In this document: positions 18,866 through 29,385 of the stretch, one piece after another | How the letters are laid out: every line of letters begins with the position of its first letter | Numbering within the stretch: position 1 is the stretch's first letter | DNA from: DATHKG01 sp035489435 | Lineage (GTDB): Bacteria; Bacteroidota; Bacteroidia; Chitinophagales; Chitinophagaceae | Length of the DNA stretch: 64,000 nt | NCBI GenBank assembly: GCA_035489435.1 | Contig: DATHKG010000094.1 | Direction: 5' to 3' (one strand) | Program-made: the position numbers and the translations under genes | The notes under the pieces: model-generated | Told to the model about the DNA's origin: nothing | The model's database searches: none | What the model saw: the letters and a program-made list of their open reading frames with translations, nothing else

Positions 18866-21800
18866 TTGTCCGGAATTCGCTTTATATATTTAGTAATTTT
18901 TATTTGTAGCGGTTTCTTATCGCAAAGCCAGCCACATTATTTTCGTAGTTATGGAGTGCGTGAGGGAATGTCTGGTAATTCAGTAACCAGTATTCTGCAG
19001 GATAGCAGGGGCTTTATGTGGTTTGGTACCCGAAACGGTCTTAATCGTTTTGATGGTACCTCGTTTAAGATCTACAGAAATAATCTTTCAGATTCATTAA
19101 GTATTGGCAGTAATTCCATCGGATGTTTGTATGGTGATATATCAGGTCGTATGTGGGTGGGTACCCATAAGGGTATTTACATTTATGATGCGCAGAAAGA
19201 GTCGTTTATTCCATTCAGAAAGCTACCGCAGATTGACATAAGGGCTATAATACAAGACAACGCAAATAATATCTGGATCATTGCAGGATTAAAACTATTC
19301 AGGTACAACACCCGGGACGAGAAGGTGGAACACTATCAATTTGGAGATGAGCTAACTACGGCACTGCGTTTATCTTCGAAGGGCGAATTGTGGGTGGGGA
19401 CCAATAGTGGAACAATAAAGAAATTTGATGTCGCCAAAAATAGCTTCATTGGATACAGTGTACTAAGTTCTTTACCCAATAAAATGAAAATCGACAATAT
19501 CCGGGATCTCTGTCCGGTGAGTGACAGCACTGTATTGGTCGGCATGCTAAACCAGGTGCTGCTTGTAAATATCAACAGCCTACATTCCCGGAATGTCTTT
19601 GTTAATTATCCCTGGGCAAAGGACATCAAAGTACGCAGCATATTTTCTAAGTCGGACAGTGTATACTGGATCGGATCTGAGACGGGGCTTTATACGCTAA
19701 ATGTGAAAACAGGGGAGGGCACCCAAATACAAAAAGAGCCGGAAAATCCTTACTCAATCACTGATAATGTTATTTTTTCGATTTCCAGGGATTCAGAAGG
19801 TGGTACCTGGATAGGAACTTTTTATGGCGGAGTTAATTATTGCTCTGATCAATACAACAGGTTTCAGAAATATTTTCAGCACTCCGGACTTGGTAATGGT
19901 TTTAAGGGAAATGTTGTACATGAAATTACTGCAGACACGAGGGGAAATTTATGGGTGGGGACAGAGGACGCAGGTTTAAACAAAATAGAAGGTCGAACAG
20001 GTATAGTCAAACATTTTGGAGCCGATAACCAACAAGGTTCTATATCTTATAATAAGATTCATGGGTTACTTGCCACAAAAGATGAACTGTGGATCGGGAC
20101 ATTCGAGCATGGTCTGGATGTAATGGACTTACGGACAGAAAAGGTTATCCGTCACTACGATCCAGGGAATGACAGCAACTCGCTAAAAAGTGATTTTATT
20201 GTTTCCATTTACCAACGGCGTAATGGTGATATCCTGGTGGGGACCAGGAATGGATTGTTCAGGTACAACAGAACAAAGAATAATTTTTCGCCTTTATCAC
20301 CCCTTGACATGCCGATTCAGGCTATTTACGAAGACGATGAAGGCACGCTCTGGGTTTGTTCATATGGAAAGGGTGTTTATTATTCTAACATAAACACTGG
20401 TAAACAAGGTGCCATCCGGCATTTGCATGGCAACGCTAAAAGTCTCATCAACGATTACGTAAATAATATTTTTGAGGATAGCAAAGGCAATTTATGGTTT
20501 TGTACAGAAGAGGGCCTTTCTAAATATAATAAGCGCAGTGGCGAGATGATTAATTACACCACGCAAAATGGATTGCCGGACAACCAGGTATTCCGTGTAT
20601 TGGAAGATGACCAGGGTTATTTATGGATTTCCACTTCTCACGGTTTGGTGCAACTAGATCCTGTTAGTCAAAGCGTCCGGAAATATGGCACTGCAAGCGG
20701 CCTCATCAGCGAACAATTTAATTATAATTCAGCCTTTAAAAGCGGTTCCACACTAATGTTTGGCACAGTAAAAGGAATGATTGGTTTTAATCCGGCCGAA
20801 TTTATACAAAGTACCTTTGTTCCTCCTGTTTATATCACGGACATTCAGATAAACAATCGGGAAATAAATTTAAGAGATGAACATTCGCCACTGAAAACCT
20901 CTATAACCTTTTCACAACATTTAAATCTTTCCTATAATCAATCCGACCTGAGCTTTAGCGTAGCAGCACTCAGTTTTGCTGCCCCGGAAAAAAATGAATA
21001 CCAATACATGCTTGAAGGGCTGGACAAAGAGTGGGTTCATCTAAAAGGAAATCGGAAAATTTTCTATACCAAGCTGCCTCCGGGAAATTATACCTTTAAG
21101 GTAAAAGGTTCGAACAGCAGTGAGCACTGGAACCCGAAAGAAACTATACTTGGGATTAACATCAGTCCGCCATGGTGGCAAAGTATATGGGCTTTTGCAT
21201 TGTATTCTGTGATTATGCTGGCTATTGTGATCACGATCATGAGGTATTATCACATGGCGGTGAAAGAAAAGAGCAAAAACAGGTTGGAATCGTTTAAAAT
21301 AGAAAAAGAACGTGAAATTTATCATGCAAAAATTGAGTTTTTTACTAATGTGACCCATGAAATCCGAACGCCGCTCACCCTCATCAAATTGCCGATAGAT
21401 CTGCTGATGAAAAAAGAAATTGAAGATCAGGAAATAAAAATGGGCTTAGAAATGATTAATAAAAATACCAACAGGCTGATTGATTTAAGTAATCAGTTGC
21501 TCGATTTCCGGAAGGCCGAGGCCAACAATTATAGCCTGAGTTTTATCAAGTCAAATGTTTCGGTGTTGTTAAACGAAGAATATCAAAACTTCAAACTTGC
21601 GGCTGAACAGAAAAATTTACAATATAAGCTTGAACTGTGCAGGATTGAACCACATGCCTATTTAGATCCTGAGGCGTTCAGAAAAATATTGAGTAATCTT
21701 CTGAGCAATGCTATAAAGTATGCATCAGGTATTGTTGTTGTTAAACTACTGCCATTTGGTTCTGAGGATGATATGCTTAACATAGAATTTAAGAACGACG

Positions 21801-22876
21801 GTCCTCTGATACCCGTTGAATTAAAAGAGAAGATATTTGAGCCATTTTACAGGCTAAAGGAAAATGAAAAGCAATCAGGTACAGGCATTGGCCTGCCCCT
21901 CGCCAGATCCCTGGCGGAATTACACAGGGGAGTTTTGAAAATAAAACAGTCGGAACATGGAATGAATATTTTCCTGCTATCTCTTCCGGTGCAGCAAGAA
22001 GAAACAATAAATCTTCAGGATCTTCAGTCGTCTAATGAAGAATCTGAGGAACGGGATACGAACACGGATGAAGAAAACGCCGGCAATCTTAAGCCGTCGA
22101 TCCTGATAGTTGAAGACAATAAGGAAATCCTGGGTTTTCTTCAGAAGGCTCTGAATTCGGCTTATAAAGTGTTCCAGGCATTTAACGGGAGCCAGGCATT
22201 GGCAATTCTGCAGAAAGAAAACATTAGCCTGGTTGTCAGTGATATTATGATGCCGGTGATGGATGGAATTGAATTGTGCAAAAGCATCAAGACTGATTTA
22301 CAATACAGCCATGTGCCCATCATTTTACTGACTGCTAAAAATACGCTTGATTCAAAGATTACCGGACTGGAAGTGGGCGCGGATGCTTATATAGAGAAGC
22401 CTTTTGCATTAGAGCATTTACAAGCACAGATCACCAATCTTATAACAAATCGCGATAAATTAAAAGAATATTTTGCCAGTTCGCCACTCACGCATTTAAA
22501 AGGTATTGCCTGTTCTTTACCTGATAAGGATTTTCTCGAGCGTTTAAACAGCACTATCAATGACAATATCACCAATACAGAACTTGATGTTGAACAGTTA
22601 TCAGTGCTTATGAACATGAGCAGGTCAACGCTGTACAGGAAAATTAAGGCATTGTCCAACCTGACGCCAAACGATTTTATAACATTATCCCGATTAAAAA
22701 AATCCGCAGAACTGTTGAGTCTCGGATATAAAGTAAACGAGGCAGCCAATATGATAGGGTATAGTTTGCAGAATAATTTTTCACGGGATTTTCATAAACA
22801 ATTTGGACTGACACCTACCAGCTATATAAATGGTTTGCATTCCCGCCCTGTCCAGGGCAAACCTCAAAACCTATAA
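18866..22876 (+). CDS. Hybrid two-component system regulator (HTCS), sensor-kinase-receiver-AraC fusion
   Basis: 1336 residues starting at a TTG (18866); an in-frame stop at 18845 excludes an earlier ATG, and the TTG gives a good signal peptide (IRFIYLVIFICSGFLSQSQP). Order of domains: about 12 reg_prop propeller motifs (MWFGTRNGLNRFDG, LWVGTEDAGLNKIE), Y_Y_Y domain near 690-760, membrane helix near 770-795, HisKA with THEIRTP (His831), HATPase with GTGIGLPLA, receiver with phospho-acceptor Asp1126 (SDIMMPVMDG), and a C-terminal AraC helix-turn-helix (MSRSTLYRKIKALSNLTPND). It senses a periplasmic oligosaccharide and activates the adjacent SusC-SusD-GH13 genes. It is preceded by 140 bases without a clear promoter box. 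Confidence 0.95.
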   Translation: MSGIRFIYLVIFICSGFLSQSQPHYFRSYGVREGMSGNSVTSILQDSRGFMWFGTRNGLNRFDGTSFKIYRNNLSDSLSIGSNSIGCLYGDISGRMWVGTHKGIYIYDAQKESFIPFRKLPQIDIRAIIQDNANNIWIIAGLKLFRYNTRDEKVEHYQFGDELTTALRLSSKGELWVGTNSGTIKKFDVAKNSFIGYSVLSSLPNKMKIDNIRDLCPVSDSTVLVGMLNQVLLVNINSLHSRNVFVNYPWAKDIKVRSIFSKSDSVYWIGSETGLYTLNVKTGEGTQIQKEPENPYSITDNVIFSISRDSEGGTWIGTFYGGVNYCSDQYNRFQKYFQHSGLGNGFKGNVVHEITADTRGNLWVGTEDAGLNKIEGRTGIVKHFGADNQQGSISYNKIHGLLATKDELWIGTFEHGLDVMDLRTEKVIRHYDPGNDSNSLKSDFIVSIYQRRNGDILVGTRNGLFRYNRTKNNFSPLSPLDMPIQAIYEDDEGTLWVCSYGKGVYYSNINTGKQGAIRHLHGNAKSLINDYVNNIFEDSKGNLWFCTEEGLSKYNKRSGEMINYTTQNGLPDNQVFRVLEDDQGYLWISTSHGLVQLDPVSQSVRKYGTASGLISEQFNYNSAFKSGSTLMFGTVKGMIGFNPAEFIQSTFVPPVYITDIQINNREINLRDEHSPLKTSITFSQHLNLSYNQSDLSFSVAALSFAAPEKNEYQYMLEGLDKEWVHLKGNRKIFYTKLPPGNYTFKVKGSNSSEHWNPKETILGINISPPWWQSIWAFALYSVIMLAIVITIMRYYHMAVKEKSKNRLESFKIEKEREIYHAKIEFFTNVTHEIRTPLTLIKLPIDLLMKKEIEDQEIKMGLEMINKNTNRLIDLSNQLLDFRKAEANNYSLSFIKSNVSVLLNEEYQNFKLAAEQKNLQYKLELCRIEPHAYLDPEAFRKILSNLLSNAIKYASGIVVVKLLPFGSEDDMLNIEFKNDGPLIPVELKEKIFEPFYRLKENEKQSGTGIGLPLARSLAELHRGVLKIKQSEHGMNIFLLSLPVQQEETINLQDLQSSNEESEERDTNTDEENAGNLKPSILIVEDNKEILGFLQKALNSAYKVFQAFNGSQALAILQKENISLVVSDIMMPVMDGIELCKSIKTDLQYSHVPIILLTAKNTLDSKITGLEVGADAYIEKPFALEHLQAQITNLITNRDKLKEYFASSPLTHLKGIACSLPDKDFLERLNSTINDNITNTELDVEQLSVLMNMSRSTLYRKIKALSNLTPNDFITLSRLKKSAELLSLGYKVNEAANMIGYSLQNNFSRDFHKQFGLTPTSYINGLHSRPVQGKPQNL

Positions 22877-23036
22877 GGATCAGAACTTAGCTGAGACGAA
22901 AATGAGATGTATTGATACAAGATTGAACGAGCTGAATCATATTTAGCAGAAAAAAACCGCGTACTTAGTATCGTATAACCGGGTCACTTTACGATTGGTG
23001 AATTCGTGTTACTAACTCTCAAATAATAACTGCTAT

Positions 23037-26000
23037 ATGAAAAGATTGCGAACCTCCTCTGCAATGAGGAGAGGCCATGCTCCTAAGCCTCCCGATTCCC
23101 AGGTTTCAAATGCCAGAAGCTTAATTTTGTCCAGTTGTGACTGTCAATTAAGTGGCTTTAATCCCTTAAAAAACTTTGTCAGGCTATTCTTCCAAAAGAC
23201 CTGTGTTTTACAACTTGTGCTTTTTTCCGTCTTTTTTATGTCCACCTCCCTGCTAATGGCACAAACCGCTACTGTTAAAGGAAGGGTAAACAATGACAGC
23301 GGTGAACCCATGCCGGGCGCAACTATTAGTCTAAAGGGCAAAAACAACTCGGTAACAACAAAGGAAGACGGAAGTTTTTCCATTGAAGCATCAGCCAAAG
23401 ATGTAATTATAGTCTCCTCTGTAGGTTTTGAAACAAGAGAAATCCCAGTAGGAAATCAAGGCAATCTGACTATCTCACTAACAACAAAAGCTTCCGCGAT
23501 GAACGAGGTGGTTGTTGTAGGTTACGGAAGTCAGAATCGTCGGGAGGTGACCGGTTCGATCACAAAAATTGATAATAAGGTCCTTGCTGCCGTCCCGGTT
23601 TCATCCTTTGATGCTGCTTTACAAGGTCGCGCTGCAGGTGTGCAGGTGATTCAATCTACCGGCATGGCGGGTGCTGGTACGCAGATCAGAATCCGTGGTA
23701 CTGGATCTATTTCAGCCGGTGGTGAGCCTTTATATGTAATTGATGGAATTCCTATAAGTGCAAACTCAGGACAAACAATAGGTGCTGCTAATGCAAACCC
23801 GCTTTCTTCTATAAATTCAGCGGATATAGAAAGCATTGAAATTTTAAAAGATGCCTCTGCAGCAGCGATTTATGGTTCAAGGGGTGCAAATGGTGTTATC
23901 ATTATTACCACTAAGCGTGGCAAAAAAGGTAAGCCACAGGTGTCTGCCAGTTCAAGGCTCGCATTCTCCAATCTTACCCGCAAGCCGGAACTGCTGAATT
24001 CGCAAGAGTTTGTCGGCCTGTATAAAGAAGCCGTGGCTAATGATTATAAGTTTAATCCCACAGGCGCGCCTGCAACCAGGGCTCTGCCTGGTAATGTAGC
24101 AGAAGCAGATGCGCTTAAGACAAATACAGATTGGGTTGATCCTGTTACACAGACTGGTGTTTCTACTTTTAACGATGTTGCTGTTAGTGCAGGTGGCAAT
24201 AAGCTGAAGGTGTATGTTGGTTTATCCTATCTCGACGAGCAATCATTCCTGGTCAATGATCACTTCAACAGATCAAGCGCAAGAGTGAATATAGATTATA
24301 CCCCTGCGAAATTTATAAAGATAGGTGCCAATGTTTCTTATGCTTATACGGATCAAAATCTGATACCTGTAGGTTTCGCGGGAGGTTATGGCCGGGCTAT
24401 ATCAAATGCACTGCCTTATTTTCCTGTTTATAATGCGGATGGAACTTTTTCGAAGACTTCTGTATTCGCTAACCCTGTTGCAGAAATCAACAATGCAACC
24501 CGGCAACTAAAAGGCGGCCGCACTTTCGCCAGCTTGTTTACGGATGTTACTATCATCAAAAATTTATCACTTCGGTTGGAAGGTAACCTCGACTACAGTG
24601 ATAACAAGCTGTACCAGCTTACCACGCAGGTATTGTCTACAGCCCCGGTTTCAAGGCTTGACAGAAGTTTTCTTGCTAACTGGAATAATAAAGCGTTGTT
24701 AAACTATTCGCTGGACCTTAATGAAAAGCACAGTTTCAAGTTCATGGTTGGTACAGAAATGCTGAAGAATGAAACCAATTCCAAAAGTCACATTGTGACC
24801 TTTGCGCCTGGTGAGGAAGACTGGCTGTTCAATGATCCCACACTTCCCCCGGAAACAAATCCAAACGGAACTCCTAACACCAATAACAGGAAAACTACCA
24901 ATGCACCATCAGAATATACATTTTTCTCTTATTTCGGAAGACTGAATTACTCTTTCCTTGATCGTTATTTACTGACTGCAACCGTTCGTAGAGATGGTTC
25001 ATCCAGGTTTGGTGTCAACAATAAATTCGGAACCTTTCCGGCAGTATCTGCAGGCTGGATATTAACAGATGAAGCTTTTATGAAAAACATAAAAAGCTTA
25101 ACCTTCCTGAAACTGAAAGCCGGATACGGTCTTACAGGGAACGCAGAGATTCCAAACTATGCCCAGTGGGGTGTGACGAATGTGCAGAATACACAGATAT
25201 ATAACGGTGAACAGTACTGGACAATCTCTTCACTTGCCAATCCTGATCTGCGTTGGGAGACCACTAAGAAATTTGACCTCGCTATCGAATATGGTCTTTT
25301 TGATAACCGGATCACAGGTGAATTGGCTTATTACGTAAACAATTCTGAAGATTTATTTCTTGGCATACGTACAACTACTTCAACTGGTTTTGGTTCTGTA
25401 TTGGCCAATGTTGGTAAAGTGCGCAATAAAGGTTTAGAGTTTAGTATAAGCTCAAGGAATATTGTAAAAAAGAATTTCTCCTGGACTACTGATTTCAATA
25501 TCGCCCGTAATACAAACAGTGTCGTGAATATCGGAACCCAGGGCCCGGATGCTTTAGGCGGAACCGGTGACACTAGGGTTATCGTGGGTAAACCAATTGG
25601 TTCAAATTACCTGGTTAAGACTTTATACATAGATCCGGCGGATGGTATGCCTGTGTATGAAATGCTTGATCCAAACACAAAACTGGTAGCGGGAGAGACC
25701 AAACAATACAACGCGCAAAGAGACCGCCAGGTGGTCGGAAGTCCTTATCCTGATTTCTTTGGAGGCATTGACAATAGATTTACCTGGAAAAATTTCGATT
25801 TCGGTTTCACAGCAACCTTCCAGGTCGGTGGCAATATCTTCGATGATGCCGAAAAATTCCAGATGAATAGTATCGGTGCCTGGAATCCAAAAACGAAGGT
25901 ACTTGACAGATGGCAGAAGCCGGGTGATGTGACTTCAGTTCCAAGGATGACACTTGGATTAAGCGGAATTACCCAAGCGAGGAACACTACAGAGTTTTTG

Positions 26001-26261
26001 CACGATGCCAGTTATTTCAGGATGAAAGTGATAAGCGCAGGCTTTAGGCTGCCAGATAATTTTATTCGCAAATTAAGAATGACCAACGCCCGCATTGGGC
26101 TTGCCGCCAGCAACGTTTTCACCATTAGCAAATATGACGGAGATCCTGAAGTGCTCAGGGATCTGAGTTCGGCGCAGCAGCGAAACGTTAGTCCGAACGT
26201 CACCTATTTAACAGCTCCGCAATCACGAAGCTATACAGTGAGCATAAACCTGAACTTTTAA
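23037..26261 (+). CDS. SusC-family TonB-dependent transporter of the alpha-glucan locus
   Basis: 1074 residues from ATG 23037. The first 50 residues are polar, then a hydrophobic export segment (LQLVLFSVFFMSTSLLMAQ) ends near residue 76; an internal start is possible. A carboxypeptidase-regulatory-like domain (VKGRVNNDSGEPMPGATISL) follows, then NEVVVVGYGSQNRREVTGSI at the plug start, YVIDGIPISANSG, and a barrel ending in SYTVSINLNF. The gene lies 160 bases after its HTCS regulator and 10 bases before SusD. Downstream GH13 enzymes imply maltooligosaccharides or related alpha-glucans as cargo. Confidence 0.95.
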   Translation: MKRLRTSSAMRRGHAPKPPDSQVSNARSLILSSCDCQLSGFNPLKNFVRLFFQKTCVLQLVLFSVFFMSTSLLMAQTATVKGRVNNDSGEPMPGATISLKGKNNSVTTKEDGSFSIEASAKDVIIVSSVGFETREIPVGNQGNLTISLTTKASAMNEVVVVGYGSQNRREVTGSITKIDNKVLAAVPVSSFDAALQGRAAGVQVIQSTGMAGAGTQIRIRGTGSISAGGEPLYVIDGIPISANSGQTIGAANANPLSSINSADIESIEILKDASAAAIYGSRGANGVIIITTKRGKKGKPQVSASSRLAFSNLTRKPELLNSQEFVGLYKEAVANDYKFNPTGAPATRALPGNVAEADALKTNTDWVDPVTQTGVSTFNDVAVSAGGNKLKVYVGLSYLDEQSFLVNDHFNRSSARVNIDYTPAKFIKIGANVSYAYTDQNLIPVGFAGGYGRAISNALPYFPVYNADGTFSKTSVFANPVAEINNATRQLKGGRTFASLFTDVTIIKNLSLRLEGNLDYSDNKLYQLTTQVLSTAPVSRLDRSFLANWNNKALLNYSLDLNEKHSFKFMVGTEMLKNETNSKSHIVTFAPGEEDWLFNDPTLPPETNPNGTPNTNNRKTTNAPSEYTFFSYFGRLNYSFLDRYLLTATVRRDGSSRFGVNNKFGTFPAVSAGWILTDEAFMKNIKSLTFLKLKAGYGLTGNAEIPNYAQWGVTNVQNTQIYNGEQYWTISSLANPDLRWETTKKFDLAIEYGLFDNRITGELAYYVNNSEDLFLGIRTTTSTGFGSVLANVGKVRNKGLEFSISSRNIVKKNFSWTTDFNIARNTNSVVNIGTQGPDALGGTGDTRVIVGKPIGSNYLVKTLYIDPADGMPVYEMLDPNTKLVAGETKQYNAQRDRQVVGSPYPDFFGGIDNRFTWKNFDFGFTATFQVGGNIFDDAEKFQMNSIGAWNPKTKVLDRWQKPGDVTSVPRMTLGLSGITQARNTTEFLHDASYFRMKVISAGFRLPDNFIRKLRMTNARIGLAASNVFTISKYDGDPEVLRDLSSAQQRNVSPNVTYLTAPQSRSYTVSINLNF

Positions 26262-26271
26262 AACTTAAATC

Positions 26272-27675
26272 ATGAAAGCTGGATATATAGTTTCTATTAT
26301 ACTTGGATCAGGGCTCTTGCTTGCTTCCTGCGAAAAAATGGATTTCCTGGAAATCAAACCTGAAAATAATGTACTTACCGAAGACGCGATCAAGACAACA
26401 GATGACCTGCAACGCCTGATGTTATCTGCCTACAACCAGGTACGTAGTGCCGGTTTCATGGGAGGTACTGCGCTTGTTGCCGCTGATATTCTGACAGACG
26501 ATGCAGTAACGAGTAACGGAACTTTTGACTGGACCCAGATCGTGGCGCATGCAATGGATCTTTTTAATCCGCCGGGAAGAAACACATGGGAAAATACTTA
26601 CAATGCGATTAACAGGGCAAATGTAGCTGCCAACAGTGCACTTGCTGATGATATCCTGGTAGCCGCGGATCCTGCAACTTCGTCTCAACTAAAGGCTGAT
26701 GCTGCTTATATCAGGGCACTTGGCCATTTTCATCTCGTGAGATTGTTTGGCCTGCCCTATAGTGATCAACACAAGAGTGCACCTGGGATGGGGATACCAA
26801 TCAGGTTGAAAGGAACCACCACTATAGCGGAATCATTTGAAGCATTGCCAAGGTCTACCGTAGAAGAAGTGTACACACAAATTATTACTGATCTCAAATT
26901 TGCAGCTGCTAACCTGCCTGCTTCAAGAACCTGGAATAGTGGAAAAGCCACTCCCGATGCAGCCAGGTCTCTTTTAGCCAAAGTTTATTTCTCTATGGGA
27001 GATATGCCGAATGCCGTTACTGAAGCAAGAGGGATCATGAATTCAAATAGTTATTCACTGGATGTTGATCCTGCTGCCAAGTTCGCGAGGGCAGAATTAA
27101 AAACGACAACAAGAGAAGTGATTTTTATGATACCCAGTACAGCCTCATCTGATGACTCCTGGGGTTCGATCAGGGGAAATTACAGGAGTAATAATACTAC
27201 TGCCCCAATACCGCAATGGGCGCCATCTCCGGCACTTGTAGCTTCTTATGCTGCTAACGACAAGCGCTACGCTAAATTCCATATTACCAAGAACAATGTT
27301 GTATACAGCACCAAATTCAATTACAATTATATGGATGGCATTGTAACCGGCTTCGACGAATTGATATTGATTTATGCTGAGGCACTTGCTTCATCAGGCA
27401 ACCCAGCGGATCTCACTGAAGCAGTATCGTGGTTAAACAAAATCGAAACCCGGGCTTATGGTGCACCAGTAACGCTGGTAGCAGCAGGAAAGGATGGTAT
27501 CATCAATGCTGTTCGCAAAGAACGTCGCCTTGAGTTAGCGCTGCGCGGTGAACGTCTTCATGAGTTGAAACGTTTAAAACAGCCGGTAAGAGGAGATGCC
27601 TGGGATTCAAGAAAAATCTTATTTCAAATACCGGACACAGAACAAAGTGGTAATCCTTCTATCACGCTCAATTAA
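26272..27675 (+). CDS. SusD-family lipoprotein of the alpha-glucan locus
   Basis: 467 residues with a lipoprotein signal (MKAGYIVSIILGSGLLLASC, mature Cys20). It has the short SusD layout common outside gut Bacteroides: LEIKPENNVLTEDAIKTTDD near the N-terminus, the helical repeat ALGHFHLVRLFGLPYSD, and the C-terminal motif VRKERRLELALRGERLHELK. It binds glycan at the cell surface on top of the SusC at 23037-26261 and is co-transcribed with it (10-base gap). Confidence 0.95.
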   Translation: MKAGYIVSIILGSGLLLASCEKMDFLEIKPENNVLTEDAIKTTDDLQRLMLSAYNQVRSAGFMGGTALVAADILTDDAVTSNGTFDWTQIVAHAMDLFNPPGRNTWENTYNAINRANVAANSALADDILVAADPATSSQLKADAAYIRALGHFHLVRLFGLPYSDQHKSAPGMGIPIRLKGTTTIAESFEALPRSTVEEVYTQIITDLKFAAANLPASRTWNSGKATPDAARSLLAKVYFSMGDMPNAVTEARGIMNSNSYSLDVDPAAKFARAELKTTTREVIFMIPSTASSDDSWGSIRGNYRSNNTTAPIPQWAPSPALVASYAANDKRYAKFHITKNNVVYSTKFNYNYMDGIVTGFDELILIYAEALASSGNPADLTEAVSWLNKIETRAYGAPVTLVAAGKDGIINAVRKERRLELALRGERLHELKRLKQPVRGDAWDSRKILFQIPDTEQSGNPSITLN

Positions 27676-27780
27676 TTCTGACTTAAAATCGATCCTCCCG
27701 GGGATCATAAACAAAGTATCTGGCTGAATCGATGTACCATTGGTGCACCGAAATCATTATAACAAAAATTATAGAATAAA

Positions 27781-29352
27781 ATGGAAAGACAATTCTTTTT
27801 GCGTGTATTGCTGCTTCTCTGTATTTGCAGTGCAGGTTCCGTTAAGGTAACGAACGCGCAGCAAACTGCGAACGTCAGCACCTGGCCAAGAACGATATCC
27901 TACGAAATTTATGTACAATCTTTTGCTGACTCTGATGGTGATGGAAAAGGGGATATAAAAGGAATGACCGCCAAACTTGATTACCTGAAAGATCTTGGCG
28001 TAGGAGGCATCTGGCTTATGCCAATGAGTCCTTCACCTTCTTATCACAAATATGATGTAACAGACTATTATGGAATAGACTCTGCCTATGGTACAATGGA
28101 TGATTTCAAAAAGTTTGTTGAAGAAGCTCATAAACGAAATATCAAGGTAGTGATCGATATGGTCCTGAATCATTCCAGCAGCAGGAATCCATGGTTTCTT
28201 GATGCAAGCAAAGATGTCAACAGCCCTTACAGGGATTATTATGTATGGACAGAGCAGAATGATCCGCAGACCAGGTCTGCCGGGAACATAACCGCTGGTG
28301 AAAGCAGGAGAAGGAATCACTGGAGCCGTGCCAGGGGTGGAGACAGTACTTATTTTTTTTATTCGCAGTTTGGTGGCAACATGCCTGATCTGAATTATGA
28401 TAATCCTAAACTAAGACAGGAAGTTTTTAAAATTGGTCGTTTCTGGGCCGAAGAAGTAAAAGTAGATGGATTCCGCCTTGATGCTGCCCGACATATATTT
28501 CCCGATGAGCGTCCCCAGGACAATCATCGGTGGTGGGAATATTTCCTCCAGGAAATGAGAAAGATTAATAAAGATTTTTATTTGGTTGGAGAAGTCTGGG
28601 CGCCGGCCGAAGTAGTAGGGCCATACCTGAAAGGCATACCCGCTTTGTTTAACTTCGATATGGGCACTGCGATTATAAAAACTGTGAACGCTGTGAAAGG
28701 AGATTCTCTTGTAATGATGCATAATAAGATCAGGAACTTCTATAAATCAATTAATCCTGATTATGTTGATGCAACCTTTCTTACGAACCATGATCAGAAC
28801 CGAATCATGAGTTCTGTGAACAATGATGTTAATAAAGCAAAGATGGCTGCAGCAATCTTACTCACGCTACCCGGCTCTCCCTATTTGTATTATGGTGAAG
28901 AAATAGGAATGCAGGGTAAAAAACCGGATCCGCTTATAAGAGAACCATTTTTATGGGATGTAAAAGGAAAAGATAAATCCCGGGCCACCTGGGAAGTACC
29001 AAAGAACAGCACTGATTCATCAATTATTCCTGCTGCGGTACAAATGAAAGATAAAAACTCTATCTACAATCACTACAAGGCACTTATGCAATTTAGAAAT
29101 AGCAGCAAGGCTTTGACCTATGGAGAATTGGAAGCGGTGAACCTCAACAACAGCGCTTTGCTTTCGTTTTTGAGATCGGCTGAAGGCGAATCAGTATTGG
29201 TGGTTCACAATCTTTCGGCATCTGAAATAACAGTTGTTATTCCTGACGGTCAAAAAGAATACAGCAAGCTGACTTTTAAAAACAAAGAGGCCACAGTAAA
29301 AAATGGAAGCCTTAAAATACCGGCTTATACCACGGTAGTTTTGCAAAAATAA
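27781..29352 (+). CDS. Secreted GH13 alpha-amylase-family enzyme
   Basis: 523 residues with a signal peptide ending near V-T-N-A-Q. All GH13 regions are intact: DMVLNHSS (region I), DGFRLDAARHI with nucleophile Asp234 (region II), LVGEVW with acid/base Glu271 (region III) and LTNHDQNR with Asp338 (region IV). The pattern GVGGIWLMPMSPSPSYHKYDVTDYYGID and the small C-terminal beta domain resemble neopullulanase/oligo-1,6-glucosidase-like members of Bacteroidota amylolytic loci. It hydrolyses alpha-glucosidic bonds in the periplasm or at the surface. It is separated from SusD by 105 bases and begins the enzyme half of the locus. Confidence 0.93.
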   Translation: MERQFFLRVLLLLCICSAGSVKVTNAQQTANVSTWPRTISYEIYVQSFADSDGDGKGDIKGMTAKLDYLKDLGVGGIWLMPMSPSPSYHKYDVTDYYGIDSAYGTMDDFKKFVEEAHKRNIKVVIDMVLNHSSSRNPWFLDASKDVNSPYRDYYVWTEQNDPQTRSAGNITAGESRRRNHWSRARGGDSTYFFYSQFGGNMPDLNYDNPKLRQEVFKIGRFWAEEVKVDGFRLDAARHIFPDERPQDNHRWWEYFLQEMRKINKDFYLVGEVWAPAEVVGPYLKGIPALFNFDMGTAIIKTVNAVKGDSLVMMHNKIRNFYKSINPDYVDATFLTNHDQNRIMSSVNNDVNKAKMAAAILLTLPGSPYLYYGEEIGMQGKKPDPLIREPFLWDVKGKDKSRATWEVPKNSTDSSIIPAAVQMKDKNSIYNHYKALMQFRNSSKALTYGELEAVNLNNSALLSFLRSAEGESVLVVHNLSASEITVVIPDGQKEYSKLTFKNKEATVKNGSLKIPAYTTVVLQK

Positions 29353-29385
29353 TGTTGGGACAGGAATCATAATAATTTGAACCAT

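Noticed and set aside
27693..27708. GATCC-GGATC short palindrome after SusD of the alpha-glucan locus
   Set aside because: The stem is only about five pairs with no T-run, too weak for a terminator.
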